This document shows positions 42,336 through 50,482 of a stretch of DNA of 64,000 nucleotides, piece after piece. A program made the position numbers and the translations under genes. Below the pieces are notes generated by a model. It ran no database searches. It saw only the letters and a program-made list of their open reading frames with translations, and had not been told where the DNA came from. The DNA is from TMED88 sp964515335 (lineage in GTDB: Bacteria; Myxococcota_A; UBA9160; UBA4427): the NCBI GenBank assembly GCA_964515335.1, contig CAZETS010000017.1, forward strand, positions 1-64,000. Direction: 5' to 3'. The stretch's first letter is position 1, and every line of letters starts with the position of its first letter.

Positions 42336-42956
42336 CTAGCGCGTCATCGCCTCCGCGAGGAATCGCGCCATGGCCTGCGAGTTCTCGCGGAGCGGATAGT
42401 CGTCGAGGTTGGCCCAGTTGAACATCAGTACGTAGAAGGCGCCCATCAGCATGCCGGTGAGCGTCTCGGCGCCGTGCGCGTCGCTGAGATCGCCTTCGGC
42501 GAGCCCCTCGGCGACCAGCGCCCCGAAGCCGTCGTGCAGCCGCCGCGCCTGATCGTGCTCGGCGCCGGCCTCGTGGGCGACGTGCACCATCTCGGTGAGC
42601 ACCTCGCGCTGCATCGGGCCGGCCTGCTCCATGTTGTCGACGATCTGCTCGAAGAAGAGCCGGATGCGCTCGGCGCTCGACACCGGCTGCTTGCGGACCG
42701 CCTCGATGTCCTCGACGAGCTCGCGCACGCCCTCCTCGGCGAACTCGCGCATCAGGTGCCGCTTCGAGGGGAAGTGGTTGAAGAACGTCTTCTCGGCGAT
42801 GTCCGCCCGGGCGCAGATCTCCTGCACGCGCGTCGACTCGACGCCCTGCCCGGCGAAGAGCTCGCGCGCGGCCTCGAGGACGCGGTTGCGCAGCTCGAGC
42901 TTGCGTCGCTCGCGGCGGCCGAGGTCGGCCGGCTGGGGGGTCGCGGTGCTCGCCAT
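42336..42956 (-). CDS. TetR-family transcriptional regulator
   Basis: A 206-residue regulator with an N-terminal helix-turn-helix (RNRVLEAARELFAGQG, ICARADIAEKTFFNHFPSKRHLM). The C-terminal domain has no recognised ligand type. It lies 48 nt upstream of the KshA-like oxygenase on the same strand and probably controls it. I see no clean palindrome in its upstream region. Confidence 0.92.
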   Translation of the reverse strand: MASTATPQPADLGRRERRKLELRNRVLEAARELFAGQGVESTRVQEICARADIAEKTFFNHFPSKRHLMREFAEEGVRELVEDIEAVRKQPVSSAERIRLFFEQIVDNMEQAGPMQREVLTEMVHVAHEAGAEHDQARRLHDGFGALVAEGLAEGDLSDAHGAETLTGMLMGAFYVLMFNWANLDDYPLRENSQAMARFLAEAMTR

Positions 42957-43045
42957 CGGAGTGACGGATACCCGAACGTACAGTCGAGTGCAAATTTACA
43001 GCCGCGTGAACGCGGATTCGCGCCTCGACGCGCGAGCGGGCGCCC

Positions 43046-43984
43046 TCAAGTGGACGGGGGCGTCCCCTCGGCTGAAGGTGTCCCGGTCGCCGCCTTGATG
43101 GCCGCCCACCGGAACGGTGACAGCTCCTGGGCGAGCCAGGTCATCGGGTAGCCGGGGAGATCGGGAATCCCGATCTCCTCGGGCGGCTGGCGGTCGGCGG
43201 GCAGGAAGCGGGTGCCGAAGACGATGTCCCAGAGGATCAGGGTCTGGCCGTAGTTGGTGTTGGCCTCGACGAGCGTCTTCGAGTGATGCCAGCGGTGCAG
43301 CTCCGCCATGCTGAACACCCAGTTCAGCGGCCCGAGCCGCACCGGCATGTTGGCGTGCTGGAAGATGCCGTGGATCGACGTCACCAGCAGCCACAGCGAC
43401 AGCACTTCCAGGCCGGCGCCGAGCGCCGCCAGCGGCACCGTGGCCGCGAAGTTGTTCAGCAGGATGTCGATCGGATGGAAGCGTGCGGCATTCAGCCAGT
43501 AGAGGCGCGGCGCGCTGTGGTGGAGCGCGTGGAAGCGCCACAGCCAGTCCTTCTCGTGCTCGAGCCGGTGCACCCAGTACTGCCCGAACTCGCCGACCAC
43601 CAGGGCGAGCGCGAGCTGGGCGACGATCGGCCACTCGTGGGGCCAGAGGCCGAGGGCGCCCCCACCGAAGAGCCACGCCGCCGCCCCGACCCCGACGATC
43701 CGGAACAGCGGATCCGCGAGGCCCGTGAGGAGCGAAATCGTCACCATGTGGCCCACGTCGACGCCGAGATCACCGTGGTTGCGGTTCCACGCGGCGTGGT
43801 GGGGGGCCATGCGCTCGAGGGCGATCACCGCGAGAAAGGCCGGCACCTGAGCGGACAGCATCGCGGCGAACGGATCGAGGCCGGCGTCGATCAGCCCGAC
43901 CGCCGCCGCCACCGCGCCGCCGAGCACCAGCGGAAAAGCCAGACGTGCCACCCACCGTCGCCCGCCCGGACCCAGCTCGATCAT
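43046..43984 (-). CDS. Sterol desaturase/fatty acid hydroxylase-family membrane protein
   Basis: A 312-residue membrane diiron oxygenase. The His boxes are HRLEH, HALHH and HRWHH, the classic clusters of the family. About six hydrophobic segments flank them. Bacterial members hydroxylate sterols, hopanoids, carotenoids or fatty acids. It is 20 nt downstream of a VOC-family gene and may be co-transcribed with it. Confidence 0.9.
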   Translation of the reverse strand: MIELGPGGRRWVARLAFPLVLGGAVAAAVGLIDAGLDPFAAMLSAQVPAFLAVIALERMAPHHAAWNRNHGDLGVDVGHMVTISLLTGLADPLFRIVGVGAAAWLFGGGALGLWPHEWPIVAQLALALVVGEFGQYWVHRLEHEKDWLWRFHALHHSAPRLYWLNAARFHPIDILLNNFAATVPLAALGAGLEVLSLWLLVTSIHGIFQHANMPVRLGPLNWVFSMAELHRWHHSKTLVEANTNYGQTLILWDIVFGTRFLPADRQPPEEIGIPDLPGYPMTWLAQELSPFRWAAIKAATGTPSAEGTPPST

Positions 43985-44003
43985 GACTCGCTCCCGGGCG
44001 ACG

Positions 44004-44390
44004 TCATCGGGGATCTCGGCGCGGCGGCCGGATGAACTCGATCATGTTGCCAGCCGGGTCGGCGACGAACATCTGCCCGGCCTCTGCGCCGAGCGAGATG
44101 ACCGAGTGACCCGCGGCCTCGAGCTCGGCGTGCACGGCGTCCATGTCCTCGATCTCGAAGGCGAGGTGGTTGGCGAGCGGCGTCGGCGACGAGGCCGGCG
44201 CGCCCACGTCGACGCCTTCGGGCACCACGATGAGGTGCAGCTGCACGGGACCGGCCTGGTACCAGACGCCGGGAAACCCGAAGTCGGGCCGGTCGATCTC
44301 GGGCAGGCCGAGCAGCTCCCCGTAGAAGGCCTGCGCGGCAGCGAGGTCACTCACGTCGAGCGAGACGTGATGGGCGCCCTTGGTCAGCAC
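44004..44390 (-). CDS. VOC-family protein (glyoxalase/bleomycin-resistance fold)
   Basis: A 128-residue vicinal-oxygen-chelate protein with two beta-alpha-beta-beta-beta modules. The metal ligands are HHVSLDVSD near the start, LHLIVV, NHLAFEIED and the Glu of GNMIEFIRP. The GTG start at 44390 follows GGAGGAG at 9 nt; an upstream ATG would add 16 residues. Members act as glyoxalases, epimerases or dioxygenases. Confidence 0.85.
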   Translation of the reverse strand: MLTKGAHHVSLDVSDLAAAQAFYGELLGLPEIDRPDFGFPGVWYQAGPVQLHLIVVPEGVDVGAPASSPTPLANHLAFEIEDMDAVHAELEAAGHSVISLGAEAGQMFVADPAGNMIEFIRPPRRDPR

Positions 44391-44490
44391 GGAACTCTCT
44401 CCTCCGCAGGGGTCGCCCGACACGATATCATGGCTCATCGCCCGAGGATGCAGCGCGCCGTCCCGGGCGGGCGGTAGAAGGAGGTCGGCG

Positions 44491-45375
44491 GTGACGAAAC
44501 GATCAGTCCGGCGGACGCTCCTGGCCGGCGCCCTCTCGGCCGCACTGCTCGTGTGGACCTCGCTGGCCGCGGCCGAAGGCGTGGTGATCGCCTCGGGGAA
44601 GAAAGGCGGCTACTACCACTCCGTCGCGCGAGGCCTGCGCGCCGTGCTGTTCAGCGAGCACGGCATTCCGACCGACGTGCTCACGACGGGCGGGTCGATG
44701 GAGAACCTCGCCGCGCTGGCCGATCCCGACAGCCTGGTCAACGTCGCGCTCGTGCAGGCGGACGCCCTGCTGAGCTACCTGGCCTCGCACCCCGGCTTCG
44801 CGGACGACTACTTGCAGTTGAGCGACGCCGGCAAGGAGTGCGCGTTCATCGTGGCGCGCGCCGGAGCCGGGATCGATTCGCTCGCCGGGCTGGCCGGCGG
44901 CAGCATCGCGGTCGGCGAGGAGGGCAGCGGAGCGGCGGTGACCTGGGCCAATCTCACGCGTCTGCGACCGGACCTGGCGCCGACCCGAGCCGAGCCGAGC
45001 GGTGTCATCGAGACGCTGCTCGCGATGCGCGCGCCGCGCCCGGACGCGAACGGGCCCGTCGCCGCCATGCTGGTGCAGCGGCCGATGGCGGTCGCCACGC
45101 CCCTCGAGATCGTGCTGCAGAACGAGGCCGACTACGCGCTGGTGCCGATCCGCGAGGACGACCTCGAGAAGCGCAGCCACCTCGACGGCGCGCCCGTCTA
45201 CAGCTACGAGAAGGTGGTGGTGGGCTTCGGGCGCGACTACCAGGCCAGCGTCGACACCCTCTGCACGCGCGCCCTGGTGCTGGCCGCCCGCGGCAAGCTG
45301 TCGGCCGAAGAATTCGAGACGGTCGGCGAGGCGGTGCTCACGAGCAGGCGCTACGTGATGCCCGGCAGCCGCTGA
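44491..45375 (+). CDS. TAXI-family TRAP transporter solute-binding protein
   Basis: A 294-residue periplasmic binding protein. The signal peptide ends near LAAAEG; the TAXI hallmark KKGGYYHSVARGL follows, with DVLTTGGSMENLAALADP and ECAFIVARAG. GTG start with GAAGGAGGTC at about 6 nt. TAXI proteins feed tripartite ATP-independent transporters, but no DctQ/DctM membrane subunits are nearby, so this one is an orphan in the window. Confidence 0.85.
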   Translation: MTKRSVRRTLLAGALSAALLVWTSLAAAEGVVIASGKKGGYYHSVARGLRAVLFSEHGIPTDVLTTGGSMENLAALADPDSLVNVALVQADALLSYLASHPGFADDYLQLSDAGKECAFIVARAGAGIDSLAGLAGGSIAVGEEGSGAAVTWANLTRLRPDLAPTRAEPSGVIETLLAMRAPRPDANGPVAAMLVQRPMAVATPLEIVLQNEADYALVPIREDDLEKRSHLDGAPVYSYEKVVVGFGRDYQASVDTLCTRALVLAARGKLSAEEFETVGEAVLTSRRYVMPGSR

Positions 45376-45403
45376 TCCGGACGAGAGATACCCACCCCCT
45401 CAA

Positions 45404-45430
45404 CCACACCCCACACCCCACACCCCACAC
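45404..45430 (+). repeat. 7-bp tandem repeat upstream of the dienelactone hydrolase
   Basis: Three full CCACACC units plus six bases of a fourth, non-coding, 12 nt before the ATG at 45442. It may be a slippage site influencing expression. Confidence 0.8.
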
Positions 45431-45441
45431 GGAGCGACCCG

Positions 45442-46185
45442 ATGCCCCTCGACACCGAACGCGTACGAATCCCCCTCGCCGGCGGCGGCGAGATGGGCGG
45501 CTACCTGGCCCGACCCTCGGGCGGCGACACGCTTCCCGGCGTGATCGTCTTCATGGAGATCTTCGGCATCAACTCGCACATCCGCAGCGTGACCGAGCGG
45601 ATCGCCGGCGAGGGCTTCGTGGCGCTCGCACCCGACTATTTCCATCGCACCGGTCCGGGCATCGAGCTCGGCTACGACGACGCCGGCATGGAGGAGGGCA
45701 TGAAGCTCCTCGGCCAGCTCGACGCCGGCGAGATGGCGAGCGACGCCCAGGCGGCCTTCGACTTCCTCTCTGCTCGAAGCGACGTCGGCGGCGCGGGCAT
45801 CGGCGCGATGGGCTTCTGCATCGGCGGCCACATGGCCTACCTGGCCGCCTGCGCGATCGACCTGAAGGCCGCGGCCTCCTACTACGGCGGCGGCATCGCG
45901 GCGCCGGCCGGGCCCGGCGGCGGCGCGGCGACGGTGTCGCGCACGCCGGACATCAAGGGGCGCATCAACTGCTACTTCGGCGGCCAGGACACGATGATCC
46001 CGGCCGACCAGGTCGACACCGTCCGCCAGGCGCTCGCCGAAGCCGGGACCCGCCACGAAGTGGTCGTCTACGCCGACGCCGACCACGGCTTCAACTGCGA
46101 CCAGCGCGCGACCTGGCACGAGGCCTCCGCGACGGACGCCTGGGGCCGCACGGTGGCGCTCTTCAACGAGGAGCTGCGGGAATAG
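45442..46185 (+). CDS. Dienelactone hydrolase-family protein
   Basis: A 247-residue alpha/beta hydrolase. The nucleophile elbow is GFCIGG with Cys as in dienelactone hydrolase; the acid is in the DTMIP region and the His is in ADADHGFNCD. The family hydrolyses dienelactones in the chlorocatechol pathway or related lactones. No catechol pathway genes are adjacent. The ATG is preceded by GGAG. Confidence 0.88.
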   Translation: MPLDTERVRIPLAGGGEMGGYLARPSGGDTLPGVIVFMEIFGINSHIRSVTERIAGEGFVALAPDYFHRTGPGIELGYDDAGMEEGMKLLGQLDAGEMASDAQAAFDFLSARSDVGGAGIGAMGFCIGGHMAYLAACAIDLKAAASYYGGGIAAPAGPGGGAATVSRTPDIKGRINCYFGGQDTMIPADQVDTVRQALAEAGTRHEVVVYADADHGFNCDQRATWHEASATDAWGRTVALFNEELRE

Positions 46186-46220
46186 CCGAGCCGGACGGGA
46201 ACGACCGAACCTCCGCTCCG

Positions 46221-46886
46221 GTGGCACCGGGCGGACCGGGCGACTTCGCGCGCGCATCCGAGTACGCGGCGACGCTCAGCGCCGAAGATCGCCGCATCGT
46301 CCGGATCAGCCTGACGATGCTCGGCGTGCTCGGTACGGGGTCGCTCGTCGGCGTCGCGTTCTCGCTGTACCTCGTCGAGGAGGCGCCGCTGCTGCTGATC
46401 GGGCTGAGCCCGCTCGGACGGCACTTCGTACTGGTCGCGCCGCAGGTCGATCTCCCCGCCTTCCTGGCGGTGGGGACGTTGCGGCGACTGGCCTTCTACG
46501 GCGCCTGCTATGCGCTCGGCCGCGCCCTCGGCCCCGTCGCCCTGGTCTGGCTCGAGGCCCGCTCGCGGGTCTTCGCGCGTTGGGTGCGCTGGACCGAGCG
46601 CCTCTTCGAGCGCGCGGGGCACGCGGTCGTGCTGTTGATGGCCGGACCCACCACCTGCACGCTCGCCGGCATCGCCCGCATGAATCCCGCCGTCGTGGCG
46701 GGAATGGCGACCGTCTCGCTCGTGGTCCGGCTGGTCGTCTACTACGAGTTCGCCGACTACTTCCGCGAGCCGATCGAGCAGCTGCTCGCGCTGATCGAAG
46801 CCGGGCGACTGCCGGGAACCGCCGTGCTCGTCGCGGGCATCGCGATCTGGCAGCTGCGCAAGCGCAAACAGGCGCGGGCGCGATGA
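46221..46886 (+). CDS. Polytopic membrane protein, VTT/DedA-like
   Basis: A 221-residue protein with about five hydrophobic segments and a charged tail (LRKRKQARAR). The pattern LSPLGRHFVLVAP, YGACYALGRALG and HAVVLLMAGPTTCTLAG recalls the VTT/DedA superfamily, but the match is weak. The GTG at 46221 is the only acceptable start between the preceding stop and the first helix. It is followed by a TMTC-like protein 13 nt later. Confidence 0.6.
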   Translation: MAPGGPGDFARASEYAATLSAEDRRIVRISLTMLGVLGTGSLVGVAFSLYLVEEAPLLLIGLSPLGRHFVLVAPQVDLPAFLAVGTLRRLAFYGACYALGRALGPVALVWLEARSRVFARWVRWTERLFERAGHAVVLLMAGPTTCTLAGIARMNPAVVAGMATVSLVVRLVVYYEFADYFREPIEQLLALIEAGRLPGTAVLVAGIAIWQLRKRKQARAR

Positions 46887-46899
46887 CCGGCGCAGCCAC

Positions 46900-48837
46900 G
46901 TGCTGAAGACGACGGCCGGCCGGCGCGCGGGCTTCGTGCTGCTCGTCGTCGTGGCGACCGCCGCCGCGTACGCGCCGGCCCTGCAGGGCGGCTTCGTGTG
47001 GGACGACGACGTCCACATCGTCGCCAACGAGACCCTGCAGGCGGAGGGCGGGCTCGCGCGCATCTGGCTCGATCCGCGCGCCAACACCCAGTACTACCCG
47101 CTCGTCTTCACCACGTTCTGGATCGAGCGCGCGCTGTGGGGGCTCGAGCCGGCCGGCTACCACGCCCTCAACGTCCTGCTCCACGTCGCCAACGCCCTGC
47201 TGCTGTGGCGCCTGCTCGCCGGGCTCTCGCTGCCCGGCGCGCGGCTCGCCGCGCTGCTCTTCGCCCTGCACCCGGTCCACGTCGAGTCCGTGGCCTGGAT
47301 CATGGAGCGGAAGAACCTGCTGTCGGGGATGTTCTACCTGCTGTCGGCGCTCGCCTTCCTGCGCTTCCGGCCGCTCGGCGAAGCCCGCCGCCTGGGACCA
47401 CAGCGGCTCTACTGGCTGGCGCTGCTGCTGTTCGTGTGCGCGTTGCTCTCGAAGTCCGTGACGGCCAGCCTGCCCGCCGCGATCCTGCTCGCCATCTACT
47501 GGAAGACCGGGCGGGTCGAGGGGCGGGACGTGGTGCTCGTGCTGCCGTTCTTCGTGCTCGGGATCGCGGCGGGGCTGAACACGGCATGGCTCGAGAAGAG
47601 CGCGGTGGGGGCGGCCGGGGCCGACTGGAGCTTTTCGCCGATCGAGCGCGTGCTGATCGCGGGGCGCGCGCTCTGCTTCTATCCCGCGAAGCTGCTCTGG
47701 CCCGAGCCGCTGATCTTCACGTATCCGCGTTGGACGATCGACGCGAGTGCTGCGTCGCAGTACCTCTACCCGGCCGCCGTCGCGGGCGTGCTCGCACTGC
47801 TCTGGTCGGCGCGCGGGCGGATCGGCCGCGGTCCGCTCGTCGCCGCGCTCTTCTTCGCCGGCACCCTCGTCCCGGCGCTCGGCTTCGTCGACGTCTACCC
47901 GATGCGGTTCTCCTTCGTCGCCGACCACTTCCAGTACCTCGCGAGCCTGGGCGTGCTGGTGCCGCTGGCGGCCGGGGCCGCCGAGCTGGCCGCAACGATC
48001 GACGCGCGGGCCGGTCGGTGGCCGCTGCGGCTGTATCGGGCAGCCGTCGGCTTGGTGATCGTGACGCTCGCCGTGCAGACCAACCTGCAGAGCCGGATCT
48101 ATCGCAATCAGGAGACGCTCTGGCGTGACACGCTCGCGAAGAACCCGGCGTCGTGGATGGCCCACAACAACCTCGGGCACCTTCACGGCCAACGGGGCGA
48201 CCACGAGCGGGCCGCGCATCACTTCCGGCACACCACCGAGCTGAAGCCCGACTACACGGTCGCCGCCGTCAACCTCGGTGAGGCGCTCGTCAGGCTCGGC
48301 CGCCACGAAGAGGCCGTGCCGCACCTCGAGCAGGCCCTCGAACGGACCCCCGACCAGGACAACGCCCACTACGTGCTCTGGGTCGCCTACAGCCACCTCG
48401 GCCGCTGGGACGAGGCCATGACGCACCTCCGCAGCGGGGGCGCCCAGCAGTGGGGCTTCGACACACAGCTCGAAGCCGCGCGGGTGCTCGTCCGGGCCGG
48501 CCGGCTGCGCGACGCGTTGACGCCTCTCTCCCGTGCCGCGCGGCTGCGTCCGGACGACGCCACCGTGGCGTTCGAGCGAGGCAACGTGCACCTGGCCCTC
48601 GGCGAGCCCGAGCAGGCGATTCGCGCCTACCGGCTCGCGATGGCGCTGCACGGTGAGTGGGCGGTCGCGCATGCCCGTCTCGGCAACGCCTTCGAGCGGC
48701 TCGGCGACCCCGCCCGCGCCGAGCACCACTACGCGGAGGCGGTCCGCCTCGACCCCGCCCTCGAAGTCCCGCGGCAGCGGCTCGAAGCGCTGCGCGAGCA
48801 GCAAGGCGCCGGGGCGAGCGGAGCGAGAGGCGGCTGA
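46900..48837 (+). CDS. TMTC-like membrane protein with C-terminal TPR repeats
   Basis: A 645-residue protein. Residues 1-395 are polytopic (about ten helices) with a first-loop DD motif (FVWDDDVH) and LHPVHVESVAWIMERKN, features of TMTC/DUF1736 GT-C mannosyltransferases. Residues about 405-640 are TPR repeats (ASWMAHNNLGHLHGQRGD, YTVAAVNLGEALVRLGR and others). GTG start. TMTC-type enzymes transfer mannose or related sugars from a lipid donor to proteins; the bacterial substrate is unknown. A glycan cluster follows. Confidence 0.82.
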   Translation: MLKTTAGRRAGFVLLVVVATAAAYAPALQGGFVWDDDVHIVANETLQAEGGLARIWLDPRANTQYYPLVFTTFWIERALWGLEPAGYHALNVLLHVANALLLWRLLAGLSLPGARLAALLFALHPVHVESVAWIMERKNLLSGMFYLLSALAFLRFRPLGEARRLGPQRLYWLALLLFVCALLSKSVTASLPAAILLAIYWKTGRVEGRDVVLVLPFFVLGIAAGLNTAWLEKSAVGAAGADWSFSPIERVLIAGRALCFYPAKLLWPEPLIFTYPRWTIDASAASQYLYPAAVAGVLALLWSARGRIGRGPLVAALFFAGTLVPALGFVDVYPMRFSFVADHFQYLASLGVLVPLAAGAAELAATIDARAGRWPLRLYRAAVGLVIVTLAVQTNLQSRIYRNQETLWRDTLAKNPASWMAHNNLGHLHGQRGDHERAAHHFRHTTELKPDYTVAAVNLGEALVRLGRHEEAVPHLEQALERTPDQDNAHYVLWVAYSHLGRWDEAMTHLRSGGAQQWGFDTQLEAARVLVRAGRLRDALTPLSRAARLRPDDATVAFERGNVHLALGEPEQAIRAYRLAMALHGEWAVAHARLGNAFERLGDPARAEHHYAEAVRLDPALEVPRQRLEALREQQGAGASGARGG

Positions 48838-48865
48838 TCGACCGCGAAGCCGACGGGCGCCCGAA

Positions 48866-50428
48866 TCACTCGGTTCGCTGTGGCTGGAAGACGATCGGCT
48901 TCGCGAGCACGCGCCAGAAGAACCCGGCGCCGTCCGAGAACAGCTGCCCACCCCGGGTCTTGCGCTCGAGCTCGTTCGTGGGCGCGACCTTCTCGATGGG
49001 AGGCGCGCTCGCGTCGAAGCCCAGCGAGACGCTGCGCGCCACGAGGGTCACGGGGGCGACCGCCCCGACCGCCAGCGCGCCGACCAACGCCCAGCCGGCA
49101 CTGCGGCGCCGCCACTCGACCCCCGCCAGCGCGTGCGCGATGCAGAGCTGCAGCACGAGCAGCGCCGGGATGCTCGCCTTGGTGGTGAAGTCGCTGTGGT
49201 CGCCGACGCGGTACCAGGGAAGAACCAGCAGCACGCCGACGGCCGTGTAGAGCCACGCCGGGTGGGCGATACCGACCCGTGACGACTCGGTCCAGCGCAC
49301 GAGCACCGCCTGGATGCCGAACTCGATCACGCAGACCATCGACAGGACGAGTCCCGTCTGGCGTAGATCCTGAAAGGCCCACAGTGGTCCGTGCAGGTAG
49401 TCGCCGTTGTTCGAGCCGATGTAGAGCAGCGTGACACCCAGCACGCAGACGCCCGCACCGAGGTTCTCGAAGCTCCACATGCCCCGCCCCCGCGTCAGGA
49501 CGAGCGCCAGCAGGACGAAGGGCGCGAGGCCGACGAAGCTGAACGCCGACCACAGCAGCGCAAACGCCGAGAGCAACCCGGCCCGGCGGACGGTGCCGCG
49601 ATGCACCGCGTCGTCGACGACCATCAGCAGCACGATCCAGCTGCAGAGCACGTGGTGGGGCGAGTTGTAGAGGATGGTGAGGTTCGCGGGGAAGATCCAG
49701 AACGTGTGCCCCATCTCCTTCGCGCGGATCGCGTAGTGGACGATCCACAGATCGAGCTCGGTCATCAGCCGATCGTACGGCCCGAGCACCGCCCAGAAAC
49801 CGACGATGTCGAGCCCGCCGAAGAGCAGGAAGAACCAGATCCAGCGCGGGCGGCGCTGACCGATCACGCGCATCAGCCAGGCGATCGCGAGACCGACACC
49901 GACGCCGGTCCAGAGCAGCTGGAAGACGAAGCCCGCCTGCCACCCGAGCCAGGACGCGACCAGCGCCGGCGTGATGGCATTCGCGACGTAGAAGGCCAGC
50001 ACTCCGGGGGAGCCGTCGCGTCCGACGCTCTCGAAACCGAGCGGCCAGGGGTGGGCGGCGAGATCGTGGATGAACGAGTTGTTGCGCCAGTGCCCGCCGA
50101 ACTGGAACGCGAAGCCTCCCGTCCCCGAGTAGACGAGCACGAAGACGACCGCCGCGGCAGCCAACGACCAGTAGAGCAGCGGCCAAGCGCGGGCGTCGGC
50201 GGGCCGCGGCGCCGCAGCGGCGTCGCCCGAAGCGGCCGTCCGGTTGGCGGTGGGCCGGGCGGCGCGCAGCAAGCCGGCCAGCGTGACGACCACCACCGGC
50301 ACGGCCACCCACGGCCTGAGCCAGCCGACCACGAAGATCAGGAAGGGAAGCGCGACGAAGCCGAGGGACGCCCACTCGAGCAGGCGCCCGCTGGCCGCGA
50401 GGTCGCGCAATCGCTCTGCGCCGCTCAT
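48866..50428 (-). CDS. Large polytopic membrane protein of unknown function
   Basis: A 520-residue protein with about twelve hydrophobic segments. A periplasmic loop has a conserved-looking FGGHWRNNSFIHD and another HTFWIFPANLTILYNSPHH, reminiscent of GT-C glycosyltransferases, though no DxD-type motif is convincing. The C-terminal soluble part (FDASAPPIEKVAPTN ...) is short. It converges with the TMTC-like gene. It starts 8 nt after a -10-like box, with no ribosome site. Confidence 0.6.
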   Translation of the reverse strand: MSGAERLRDLAASGRLLEWASLGFVALPFLIFVVGWLRPWVAVPVVVVTLAGLLRAARPTANRTAASGDAAAAPRPADARAWPLLYWSLAAAAVVFVLVYSGTGGFAFQFGGHWRNNSFIHDLAAHPWPLGFESVGRDGSPGVLAFYVANAITPALVASWLGWQAGFVFQLLWTGVGVGLAIAWLMRVIGQRRPRWIWFFLLFGGLDIVGFWAVLGPYDRLMTELDLWIVHYAIRAKEMGHTFWIFPANLTILYNSPHHVLCSWIVLLMVVDDAVHRGTVRRAGLLSAFALLWSAFSFVGLAPFVLLALVLTRGRGMWSFENLGAGVCVLGVTLLYIGSNNGDYLHGPLWAFQDLRQTGLVLSMVCVIEFGIQAVLVRWTESSRVGIAHPAWLYTAVGVLLVLPWYRVGDHSDFTTKASIPALLVLQLCIAHALAGVEWRRRSAGWALVGALAVGAVAPVTLVARSVSLGFDASAPPIEKVAPTNELERKTRGGQLFSDGAGFFWRVLAKPIVFQPQRTE

Positions 50429-50436
50429 CTCGAGCC

Positions 50437-50442
50437 AGTGTA
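50437..50442 (-). promoter_or_regulatory. Candidate -10 box of a leaderless gene
   Basis: On the minus strand TACACT followed by 8 nt and the ATG ending at 50428, with no Shine-Dalgarno sequence between. The layout parallels those at 6523 and 33192. Confidence 0.3.
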
Positions 50443-50482
50443 CACGCGGTTCACTCCGGCTCTCGCGTGCGCCCGCCGGCGC

